Assembly (NCBI GenBank): GCA_001801685.1
Contig: MGYJ01000047.1
Coordinates: 74,738 to 138,737 of the forward strand
DNA length: 64,000 bases
Source of the DNA: Gammaproteobacteria bacterium RIFCSPHIGHO2_12_FULL_63_22
GTDB lineage: Bacteria > Pseudomonadota > Gammaproteobacteria > Xanthomonadales > Xanthomonadaceae
Reading direction: 5' to 3'
A program made the translations under genes and the position numbers. The notes beneath the pieces were generated by a model. The model saw nothing but the letters and a program-made list of their open reading frames with translations, did not search any database and was not told the origin of the DNA. Numbering within the stretch: the stretch's first letter is position 1; every line of letters begins with the position of its first letter. Positions 33,142 through 40,982 of this stretch are shown one piece after another.

Positions 33142-34576
33142 TGCGCGCCTGCTGCAGGCTTTCCAGGTAACCGGGCTCGACGCCCGTCACGTATTCGCCG
33201 TTGAAGCACGACGAATCGAAATTCGACAACTTGTGCTTGGGCCCGGACACCGCTTCTTCCAGATCGGCCAGGTCCTGGTAGATAAGCCAGTCACAGCCCA
33301 GCAGTTCCTGGATTTCCTGTTCGCTGCGGCCATGCGCCACCAGTTCGCTGGCGGCCGGCATGTCGATGCCGTACACATTGGGGAAGCGCACCGGCGGCGC
33401 GGCCGAGGCCAGGTAAACCTTGCGCGCACCGGCGTCACGCGCCATCTGGATGATTTGCTGCGAGGTGGTACCGCGAACGATCGAATCATCCACCAGCAAC
33501 ACGACGCGCCCCTTGAATTCCAGCGGAATGGGATTGAGCTTGCGGCGCACGGACTTCACCCGCTGGCCTTGCCCCGGCATGATGAAGGTGCGGCCGATAT
33601 AGCGGTTCTTGATGAAGCCTTCGCGGTACTTCACGCCAAGCAGGCTGGCGATTTCCAGCGCCGCGTCGCGCGAGGTATCGGGAATCGGGATCACCGTGTC
33701 GATGTCGTGGTCGGGGCGCAGGCGCAGGATTTTTTCGCCCAGCTTCACGCCCATGCGCATGCGCGCCTTGTGCACCGAGACATCGTCCATCATCGAATCG
33801 GGCCGCGCGAAATACACGTATTCGAAAATGCAGGGCGTGTGCAGCGCCGGCGGCGCGCAGACTTCGGCGTGCAGTTCGCCGCGTGAGGTGATCACCACGG
33901 CCTCGCCCGGCGCAACGTCTCGCACGCGGGCAAAGCCGAGGATGTCGAGCGCCACCGATTCGGATGCCACCGCGTATTCGACGCCGGACGGCGTTTCGCG
34001 CTTGCCCAGCACCAACGGACGGATGCCGTGCGGGTCGCGGAACGCGACCAGGCCCAGGCCCAGCACCAGCCCGACGATGGCATAGCCGCCCTTGCAGCGG
34101 CGGTGCACGCCGGCAACGGCGGCGATCGCGGCACGCGGCGTCAGTGCGCCTTGTTCGCGCAGCTCATGCGCGAAGACATTCAGCAGCACTTCGGAATCGG
34201 ATTCGGTATTGATGTGGCGACGATCCTGTTCAAACACTTCGCGGCGCAGCGCATCCATGTTGATCAGGTTGCCGTTGTGCGCCAGCGCGATGCCGTAGGG
34301 CGAGTTCACGTAGAAGGGCTGCGCTTCGTCGGACCCGGCGGAACCTGCGGTGGGATAGCGGCAGTGGCCGATGCCGACGCGCCCGGTCAGCATCTGCATC
34401 GGGCCCGGCTGGAATACGTCGCTGACCAGGCCGTTGCCCTTGTGCAGGCGAACCCGGCTGCCATCCACGGTGGCGATGCCGGCTGCATCCTGGCCGCGAT
34501 GCTGGAGCACGGTCAGCCCGTCGTAAAGCGCCGCCGCAACGTCACTCTGGCCGACGATTCCAATGATGCCGCACAT
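33107..34576 (-). CDS. purF: Amidophosphoribosyltransferase
   Basis: 489 residues. It makes phosphoribosylamine from PRPP and glutamine, the first step of purine synthesis. The nucleophile is Cys2 (MCGIIGIVG; Met is removed), the glutaminase domain runs to about 240 and the PRPP-binding loop [15 protein letters not shown] is near 360. The C-terminal [11 protein letters not shown] is typical of E. coli-type enzymes. TGGAG precedes the ATG. Unlike the usual folC-dedD-cvpA-purF order, no cvpA lies between the SPOR gene and purF; only 52 bp remain. Confidence 0.97.
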   Translation of the reverse strand: MCGIIGIVGQSDVAAALYDGLTVLQHRGQDAAGIATVDGSRVRLHKGNGLVSDVFQPGPMQMLTGRVGIGHCRYPTAGSAGSDEAQPFYVNSPYGIALAHNGNLINMDALRREVFEQDRRHINTESDSEVLLNVFAHELREQGALTPRAAIAAVAGVHRRCKGGYAIVGLVLGLGLVAFRDPHGIRPLVLGKRETPSGVEYAVASESVALDILGFARVRDVAPGEAVVITSRGELHAEVCAPPALHTPCIFEYVYFARPDSMMDDVSVHKARMRMGVKLGEKILRLRPDHDIDTVIPIPDTSRDAALEIASLLGVKYREGFIKNRYIGRTFIMPGQGQRVKSVRRKLNPIPLEFKGRVVLLVDDSIVRGTTSQQIIQMARDAGARKVYLASAAPPVRFPNVYGIDMPAASELVAHGRSEQEIQELLGCDWLIYQDLADLEEAVSGPKHKLSNFDSSCFNGEYVTGVEPGYLESLQQARNDESKLKRRAS

Positions 34577-34628
34577 CCGCGTTTCTCCAGTGGATCAGTA
34601 GCTGGCGGGCCGCCATCGGCGGCCTGCC

Positions 34629-35639
34629 TCAGGGATTGGGGACGACGATGCCGCCGGTGCCGAGTTTCGAATTGACCTCGTCACGCAATGTGGTGGCGGC
34701 GGCGCGATCTGCAACCGGCCCAACGCGCACGCGGAAGCGCGTGCCATTGGCCGTCTCGATGCGCTGCACGAACGAGCTGAAACCGGCAGTGCGCGCCTTG
34801 TCGCGCAGCGCGATGGCGTCTGCTTCCACGCTGGGCGCAGACAGCTGCACGGCAAAGCCCGAGGCGATCGCGGCGGGTGCCGGCGTTGCGCTGGTCGTGG
34901 CAACGACGGTCGGCGACTTTGCGGGCGCGGCAACGGGCGCAGGCTGGGTTGCCGGCGTGCTGGAGGCGGCCGGCGCATCGAGCACGATCACCGTGCTGCG
35001 AGTGCCTGTGGCCTGGTCGACCCGCAGCCGCGCTGCTTCGGCGGAGGCGCGGGTGGCGAAGGGCCCGACGCGCAGGCGCATGGCGGTGCCGGCGGCCAGT
35101 GAAACGCGTTCGGCGATGACCGGCAAGCCCGCGGCGCGGAGCTTGGATGCGAGGGCGTTGGCGTTGATCAGATTGGCGAACGTGCCGACGTTCACGACGT
35201 GCCGCCCGGCACCGACGCGTGCGGCTTCTGCGGGTGGAAGCGGCGCTTCCACGACCGCCGGCTTGACCGGAACGGGAGCAACGGGAGTCGCGGTGGCAGG
35301 TCTTGGCGCGACGGTGGCGGCATCGCCGTCATCCGATGGACTCGGCGGGGCGACATCGGCTACTGCGGAATCGGGAACGGGCTGTTCGGGTCCGGACGGC
35401 GGCGTCGAGCCCGGCGCCATTCCCAACGCGCCGCCCGGGGGCGGGACGGCATCGGGAACCGTCAGCGGCAATTCGCGGGTTTCGAAATCCTGGTTGGGCG
35501 TGGCCGGCATGCTGAGCGGCACTTCAGCCGCATCGGGCTCCCGGACGTCCGGCCCTTTCAACAACATGGGCAGGAAGATGATGGCCAGCGCAGCCAGTAC
35601 GGCGGCGCCGATCAGGCGTTGTTTGAGCGTGGAGTCCAT
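34629..35639 (-). CDS. DedD-like cell division protein with two SPOR domains
   Basis: 336 residues. One N-terminal membrane helix (LIGAAVLAALAIIFLPMLL, about 9-27) is followed by a long Pro/Ala-rich periplasmic linker and two SPOR domains, about 145-220 (HVVNVGTFANLINANALAS) and about 262-336 (FAVQLSAPSVEADAIALRD). SPOR domains bind septal glycan strands lacking stem peptides, and E. coli DedD helps division with a single SPOR domain. The extra one makes this protein longer. It follows folC, as dedD does in E. coli, and has its own TATAAT promoter inside the end of folC. Confidence 0.85.
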   Translation of the reverse strand: MDSTLKQRLIGAAVLAALAIIFLPMLLKGPDVREPDAAEVPLSMPATPNQDFETRELPLTVPDAVPPPGGALGMAPGSTPPSGPEQPVPDSAVADVAPPSPSDDGDAATVAPRPATATPVAPVPVKPAVVEAPLPPAEAARVGAGRHVVNVGTFANLINANALASKLRAAGLPVIAERVSLAAGTAMRLRVGPFATRASAEAARLRVDQATGTRSTVIVLDAPAASSTPATQPAPVAAPAKSPTVVATTSATPAPAAIASGFAVQLSAPSVEADAIALRDKARTAGFSSFVQRIETANGTRFRVRVGPVADRAAATTLRDEVNSKLGTGGIVVPNP

Positions 35640-35668
35640 GCGACAACCCGGGCGCGGAGGAGACCCGA

Positions 35669-35674
35669 ATTATA
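35669..35674 (-). promoter_or_regulatory. -10 of the SPOR gene, inside the folC end
   Basis: A perfect TATAAT on the minus strand, overlapping the folC stop codon, 29 nt before the SPOR-gene ATG. It allows transcription of the SPOR gene and purF apart from folC. Confidence 0.55.
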
Positions 35675-36938
35675 CCCCGGCGACCGCCCCGGCATCGGCT
35701 CGCATCGCATCGGCCACGGTGTGGAAGGAGCCAAACACCAGCACCCGTTCATCCTGGCCGCTCTGCGCCAGCGCCGCCGACATGGCCTGTGCCACGGACT
35801 CGTGGACATGCAGCTTGCCCGGGGCCACCCGCGGCGAAAGTCGCGAGCCGAGTTCCTGCCCGGTCATCCCCCGTGGGCCGGCGTCCGCGATGCCCGCGAC
35901 ATGCCAGCTTTCCAGGTGCGAATCGAGGCGTTCAACCAGGGCTTCGATGTCCTTGTCGCGCAGCGCGCTGAAAACTGCCCGCGTGCGCCGGGGATGCGCC
36001 TGCAACCAGGCGGCCACCTGGTCTGCGGCCTGGGGATTGTGGCCGACGTCCAATATGAGTTCCGGGTTATCGCGCAGCACTTGCAGACGTCCGGGAGCGC
36101 GCGCCTTGCCAATGCCGCTCGCAATCGCCTTGTTGCTGATGTCCAGCGGAAGCGCGCGCAACGCGGCGATGGCGGCGGCGGCATTTTCGATCTGCGCAGG
36201 AGCCGACAGCAGGGGCATGGGCAGGTCGATTTCGTAGCCGGGTTCGCGCCAGGTCCAGCCGTGCGCGCGCATGTCGATCAGGTAATCGGCGTGGGCGCGG
36301 ATGGCGAAGGCGCCAATTTCATAAGCATGGCGCAATACCGAGGACGGCGGATCGCGCTCGCCCAGCACGCAGGGCTTGCCTGCGCGGAAAATGCCGGCCT
36401 TGTCGGCGCCTATCGCTTCGCGGTCGGGGCCCAGGTATTCCTGGTGGTCCAGGTCCACGGTGGTGATCACCGCCACGTCCGCATCAATGATGTTCACCGC
36501 GTCGAGCTTGCCGCCCAGCCCGACTTCAAGCACGGCCAGGTCAAGGTTCGACTGTTCGAACACCAGCAACGCCGCAAGTGTTCCGAATTCGAAATAAGTC
36601 AGCGGAATTTCCGCGCGCGCGTCCTCGATCCTTTCGAATGCATTGACCAGCGCGGCATCGCTCGCTTCCTCGCCCTGGATCCGGACACGTTCGTTGTAGC
36701 GCAACAGATGCGGCGAAGTGAATGCCCCCACGCGCAAGCCCGCCGCCAGCGCGATGGCCTCGATGAAAGCGACGGTGGAACCCTTGCCATTGGTTCCACC
36801 GACCGTTATCACCTGCATTCCCGGATGGCCGAGGCCAAGTCGCTGGGCCACGGCCTGGACACGGTCCAGCCCCATCGCGATGGATTGCGGATGGGTCCGC
36901 AACTGGTAGTCGAGCCATTCGTCGAGCGACAGCGCCAT
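35670..36938 (-). CDS. folC: Folylpolyglutamate synthase / dihydrofolate synthase
   Basis: 422 residues. FolC adds glutamate to dihydropteroate and then to folates. The ATP P-loop is GGTNGKGSTVAFIE at about 47-60, the Mur-ligase-like ATPase core follows, and LILDVGHNPQAADQVA with its DVGHN motif lies in the C-terminal domain. AAGGAAG precedes the ATG and TAAAAT (36974-36969) is a good -10, directly after the upstream phosphatase gene. The SPOR gene follows. Confidence 0.96.
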   Translation of the reverse strand: MALSLDEWLDYQLRTHPQSIAMGLDRVQAVAQRLGLGHPGMQVITVGGTNGKGSTVAFIEAIALAAGLRVGAFTSPHLLRYNERVRIQGEEASDAALVNAFERIEDARAEIPLTYFEFGTLAALLVFEQSNLDLAVLEVGLGGKLDAVNIIDADVAVITTVDLDHQEYLGPDREAIGADKAGIFRAGKPCVLGERDPPSSVLRHAYEIGAFAIRAHADYLIDMRAHGWTWREPGYEIDLPMPLLSAPAQIENAAAAIAALRALPLDISNKAIASGIGKARAPGRLQVLRDNPELILDVGHNPQAADQVAAWLQAHPRRTRAVFSALRDKDIEALVERLDSHLESWHVAGIADAGPRGMTGQELGSRLSPRVAPGKLHVHESVAQAMSAALAQSGQDERVLVFGSFHTVADAMRADAGAVAGV

Positions 36939-36968
36939 CGGGACTTCCTTGTACGGACTCTCCCTTGG

Positions 36969-36974
36969 ATTTTA
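36969..36974 (-). promoter_or_regulatory. Candidate -10 of folC
   Basis: TAAAAT on the minus strand, ending one base before the phosphatase stop codon region, with a leader of about 24 nt carrying AAGGAAG. Confidence 0.5.
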
Positions 36975-37619
36975 CTACAGCGCCCGGTGCACGGCCTCGC
37001 CGAACAACGCCGTGTGATGGTTGCAGTCGTTGAGTCGAACCACTTCAAGCAGATCAGCGTTGGGGCCTTCCAGCAGGTTGATGGTGGTGGGCGCCTGGCG
37101 GAAAGACCAAAGTCGCGGCAGCGGCAATCCGAGTATCCGGCACAGCAATACGCGGTTCACTGCATCGTGGGCGACGATCAGCAAGGTATCGTCATCGCCC
37201 AGCCCTTCCATCGCCCGCACCAATGCCGGCCAGGCGCGATCGAGCACTTGCTGCAGCGATTCGCCGCCCGGCATCTGGACGGTATCCGGCGCTTCACGCC
37301 AGGCGCCGAGCCGCTCGGGATCGCGCTCGCGGATTTCACTCGCGAGCAAGCCTTCCCATTCGCCATGCGCGATTTCCTGCAGGTCCGGATCGAGCAGCAA
37401 GCTGCCCGCGCGAAGGTCCTGCAATGCCAGTTCCGCCGTCAACTTCGCGCGCAACAGCGGCGACGCCACCGCGCGGGTGATGTGCACATCGCGCAGTCGT
37501 TCACCCAGCAGCCTCGCTTGCTGCTCGCCCACCGGCGACAAGGGAATGTCCATCTGTCCCTGGTATCGCCCTTCCGCGTTCCAGCGGGTCTCACCATGTC
37601 TTGCCAGCAATATCTTCAT
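36975..37619 (-). CDS. Histidine phosphatase family protein
   Basis: 214 residues. The catalytic RHG is in LLARHGETRWN (His8), the second active-site His in IVAHDAVNRVLL, and the acid/base Glu in IAHGEWEGL. The layout is that of small cobC/GpmB-type phosphatases. Without cobalamin genes nearby the substrate is open: adenosylcobalamin or a sugar phosphate are possible. It starts 7 bp after serA and lies before folC, so it may form part of a serA-phosphatase operon. Confidence 0.88.
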   Translation of the reverse strand: MKILLARHGETRWNAEGRYQGQMDIPLSPVGEQQARLLGERLRDVHITRAVASPLLRAKLTAELALQDLRAGSLLLDPDLQEIAHGEWEGLLASEIRERDPERLGAWREAPDTVQMPGGESLQQVLDRAWPALVRAMEGLGDDDTLLIVAHDAVNRVLLCRILGLPLPRLWSFRQAPTTINLLEGPNADLLEVVRLNDCNHHTALFGEAVHRAL

Positions 37620-37626
37620 GGTTGGC

Positions 37627-39189
37627 TCACATCATCTCGAGGGAAACGATGCCGGGAATCTTGCGCAGTTCCTGCAACTGCGCACCCGACACCTCGCGGT
37701 CCACGGTGATGGCTGCCACGGCTTCGCCATCACCCTTCGCGCCCAGCGAGAAGTTGATGATGTTGACGCCTGCGGCGCCCAACTGCGAGCCAATCTGGCC
37801 GATCACGCCGGGCTTGTCTTCGTTGCGCATCAACAGGATGTGCGCACCCGGATCGAAGTCGAGCTCGACGCCGTCAAGCCGCACGACGCGCGGCCCGCGA
37901 TGCAAGGTCGCTTCGATTTCGCGAACGCCCGCCGCGCCTTCCACGCGGATGCGCAGCAATCGGTCGAATCCGTCGCCGTCGCCACCAAGGGTCTCCGAGA
38001 CTTCCAGTCCGCGTGCGGCAGCTTCATGCAATGCATTGACGGGCGTGACGCGACCGGATGCCGATCCCAGCATCGCGGCTACCAGCAAGCGGGACAAAGG
38101 CCGCGTGTCGAGCGCTTCGGTACGACCCGCATAGGTAATCTGCAACTTGCTCGCTGCGGGCACCAGGCGCGCAGACAACTTGCCAAGCGCCGTCATCAAC
38201 GGCATCCACGGCCCCACTTCGCGCGCGGCTTCGGCGCTGAGTGGTGGCAGGTTGACGCAGCCGGCAACCGCACCGGTCTTCAGGAAATCAATGATCTGTC
38301 GCGCAAGGATGGTGCTGACGGCCTGCTGCGCTTCGCTGGTGGATGCGCCCAGGTGCGGGGTCAGGATCAGCTTCGGGTTGTTGCGCAGCGGCGATTCTTT
38401 CTGCAGCGGCTCGGTAACGAAGGTGTCGAGCGCTGCACCGGCCAGGTGGCCCTCTTCCAGCAATCGCAGCAGGGCTTCTTCGTCCACCAGACCGCCACGC
38501 GCGGCATTGATCAGGTAACTGCCCTTCTTCATCTGGCGCATCTGCGCCTCGCCGATGAGGTTGGTGGTTTCCTTCGTGCGCGGGATATGCAGCGTGATGA
38601 TGTCGGCCCAGGCCAGCAACTCGTCGAGCGACTTCATCGGCAGGCTCAGGCGGCTGGCGGCGGATGCGGGCAGGAAGGGATCGAACGCGGCCACTTCCAT
38701 GCCAACGCCCGCAGCCTTGCGGGCGACGGTCGAGCCAATTCGGCCCAGGCCGATCACGCCGAGGCGCTTTCCTTCGACTTCAAAACCGGTCAGGCCGGCC
38801 TTGGGCCACTCGCCTGCCTTCATGCCGGCGTCGGCCTTCGGGATATGGCGCGCCAGCGCGAACAACAACGAGATCGCATGCTCGGCGGCGGCCAGCGTGT
38901 TGCCATCGGGCGCATTCATCACGGCGATGCCGCGTTCGGTCGCTGCGTCCACGTCGATGGTATCGACGCCGGCGCCGGCACGACCGATCACCTTCAGGCG
39001 GGTCGCCTTGGCGAGTGACGCCGCAGTGACTTGCGTTGCGGACCGAACCAGGACGGCGTCGAAATCTGCGAGCTTTTCGGCGAGCGCTGCGGGGTCCTTG
39101 ATCGGTTCGCCAGTCTCGACGTACCAGCCAGCATCACGGAACAGGGTCAAACCGTCGGCATGGATGCCGTCGAGTGCAAGGATTCGCAT
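37627..39189 (-). CDS. serA: D-3-phosphoglycerate dehydrogenase, long (ASB plus ACT) form
   Basis: 520 residues. The enzyme oxidises 3-phosphoglycerate to start serine synthesis. The NAD domain has GLGRIGSTVARKAAG and the catalytic His in TPHLGAST, with RAGAGVDTID and NAARGGLVDEEAL around them. After the catalytic part (to about 310) it continues with an ASB (allosteric substrate-binding) domain and a C-terminal ACT domain (HILLMRNEDKPGVIGQIGS). This is the type I architecture of mycobacterial SerA, rather than the about 410-residue E. coli form. GGAG precedes the ATG. Serine inhibition through the ACT domain is expected. Confidence 0.95.
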   Translation of the reverse strand: MRILALDGIHADGLTLFRDAGWYVETGEPIKDPAALAEKLADFDAVLVRSATQVTAASLAKATRLKVIGRAGAGVDTIDVDAATERGIAVMNAPDGNTLAAAEHAISLLFALARHIPKADAGMKAGEWPKAGLTGFEVEGKRLGVIGLGRIGSTVARKAAGVGMEVAAFDPFLPASAASRLSLPMKSLDELLAWADIITLHIPRTKETTNLIGEAQMRQMKKGSYLINAARGGLVDEEALLRLLEEGHLAGAALDTFVTEPLQKESPLRNNPKLILTPHLGASTSEAQQAVSTILARQIIDFLKTGAVAGCVNLPPLSAEAAREVGPWMPLMTALGKLSARLVPAASKLQITYAGRTEALDTRPLSRLLVAAMLGSASGRVTPVNALHEAAARGLEVSETLGGDGDGFDRLLRIRVEGAAGVREIEATLHRGPRVVRLDGVELDFDPGAHILLMRNEDKPGVIGQIGSQLGAAGVNIINFSLGAKGDGEAVAAITVDREVSGAQLQELRKIPGIVSLEMM

Positions 39190-39415
39190 GGGAAGCTCCA
39201 GGTGGTTGAAGGGTCGTGGTGCGCCGGAGAATTCACGGACGCGGGGACCCCATGCACGAGGAGATGGCCCTGGATAAGGCCTTTGACTTTCACGTGTTTC
39301 ACTTGGGCAACCGAAACGAAACCGACTGTTGCGGTGGCCAGGAGACGGGGCGTCATGCGCATGGGAGTCCTGTTACCAACGACACAACGGTAGCACAGAA
39401 ATATTTGAATAGTCT
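39190..39415 (-). promoter_or_regulatory. Leader/promoter region of serA
   Basis: 226 bp between serA and the DUF418 gene with no supported gene. A 71-codon frame begins at 39362 and runs 43 bp into serA; it has a weak AGGA but low-quality composition. The upstream part (about 39390-39415) is AT-rich and probably holds the serA promoter. No riboswitch fold was recognised. Confidence 0.3.
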
Positions 39416-40780
39416 TCAGCTTTCGCCGGCGACGTTCATCCCGGCAACCTTGCGAATCGGCTGCACCTGCCAGCGCGTCAGCGACCGCCACAGCCATTCC
39501 ATCGGCCCGTACTGGAAGCGCGCCAGCCACAGCGGGCTCCAGGCCAGCTCCATCGCCCAGATCCCGAGCACCACGTAATACAGCTCGTAGCGCTGCAGCT
39601 GCCCGAACCAGCCCAGGCCCAGGCCGGTGAACAGGAACAGACTGATCACGCTCTGCGCCAGGTAGTTGCTGAGCGCCATTCGGCCGGCCGCCGCAAAAGG
39701 CGCCAGCAGGCCGCGAAACCAGCCGCTGCGGATGACCAACATCGCCAGCGCGACATGGCCGAGCGTGGTCGGTATGCGACCGAGATCGTAAGTCAATGTC
39801 CACGGCAGCATCGCGGCTACCGGGTCGCCCGGGTGGGACAGAACATGGCGGATTTCGAGCGCATTCACCGTCAAGCCGAATCCATAACCCGCCAGCAACA
39901 AGGCGAGGTAGGTGCGCGTGCTCCAACCCAGCGTCAAGGCCCCGGATTTGAACAGGGCCATGCCCACCAGCATCATGCCCAGGCATTCCCAAAGGCCCAT
40001 CATCGCGAAGAATTCGGTTTCGAAATGCCAGACGTGGTTGCGCACCCGGTAGGCTGCGGTCTGATAGCCGCCGCGCATCTGCCGGTTCGCTTTTTCGACC
40101 TGCGCCATGTCGGGCTTCACCTCCTTGAAGCTGTCCCGATAGTCCTCGAGCGTCGCTTCCTCCCTCTTGCTCAGCGCCTGCCCTGCCTTCTCTTTTTCGA
40201 TAAGCGCGGGAGCCTGCGCGTGCGCGCCTGCAAGCGCCTGGTAGTCTCGGATGCCCACGATCGGCTGGATGCAAAGCAGCAAGGCAGCCCACAACAGCAA
40301 CTTGCGGACAGGCAAGTTCCTGAAGACGAACAGGAACAGGGCAGCGAGCCCATAGAAATAGAGGATGTCGCCCTGCCACAACAGGATCCACGCGTTGAAC
40401 AGGCCGAATACCCAAAGCCACAAGTTGCGGCGGAAATACAGGTCGGCCATGCGCAGGCCGAGTCCAGCCTTCTCCAGCCGCGAGGTGTAAAGGATGACGC
40501 CAGCCCCGAACAGCAGGGTGAACAGGCCGCGCATCGTGCCCTCGAAGTAGAACATCTCGGCCAACCAGGCCCAGTGATTGAGTCCGTCCGCGCCGCCAAC
40601 CTCGGCGGTTGCACTGGTGTAGGCCGGGCCGGTCAGGCCGAAGCCCAGGATATTCATCAGGAGGATTCCCAACACGGCGAACCCGCGGATGACGTCGAGC
40701 GCGAAAATTCGCTCGGCAGGTGACGTCGGCGGAGCAACAGCAGCCACTCCGGCGCCGAGCGCCGAGTTCGCGGATTCCAT
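39416..40780 (-). CDS. DUF418 family membrane protein
   Basis: 454 residues with about ten helices. The opening RIFALDVIRGFAVLGILLMNILGFG is the DUF418/DUF1624-type signature, and the C-terminal part (GPMEWLWRSLTRWQ) is the DUF418 signature proper. The loop around residues 190-235 is highly charged. The family is thought to transport or modify something at the inner membrane but has no known activity. ATG 40780 has AAGGGGAAA upstream; a TTG at 40801 is possible but less likely. It is divergent from the M13 peptidase gene. Confidence 0.88.
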   Translation of the reverse strand: MESANSALGAGVAAVAPPTSPAERIFALDVIRGFAVLGILLMNILGFGLTGPAYTSATAEVGGADGLNHWAWLAEMFYFEGTMRGLFTLLFGAGVILYTSRLEKAGLGLRMADLYFRRNLWLWVFGLFNAWILLWQGDILYFYGLAALFLFVFRNLPVRKLLLWAALLLCIQPIVGIRDYQALAGAHAQAPALIEKEKAGQALSKREEATLEDYRDSFKEVKPDMAQVEKANRQMRGGYQTAAYRVRNHVWHFETEFFAMMGLWECLGMMLVGMALFKSGALTLGWSTRTYLALLLAGYGFGLTVNALEIRHVLSHPGDPVAAMLPWTLTYDLGRIPTTLGHVALAMLVIRSGWFRGLLAPFAAAGRMALSNYLAQSVISLFLFTGLGLGWFGQLQRYELYYVVLGIWAMELAWSPLWLARFQYGPMEWLWRSLTRWQVQPIRKVAGMNVAGES

Positions 40781-40982
40781 CCATTTCCCCTTGCAAGCCA
40801 AAGGCTTGTGACGAGCCGTCGCCTTGAACGACCGCTTCCCGCCCCTATTAACGGATTAAGCCATGACCAACGGCCTATCCCCCGTTCACCCCGAATGTCA
40901 TACGCTCGCGCGCCTGCCCCGCATTCCCGCGGCAGTCTTCGTGAACCTTGAGACTAATGCCCTGCGGGGCCTGGAGCCTGAT

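Noticed and set aside
35199..37709. An 836-codon plus-strand open frame over the SPOR, folC and phosphatase genes
   Set aside because: It is antisense to well-supported genes with clear motifs and shows no domain of its own.
39147..39362. A 71-codon frame ahead of and into serA that could be a leader peptide
   Set aside because: It has only a weak AGGA and no serine run or attenuator hairpin, and it overlaps serA by 43 bp. Not enough for a gene call.
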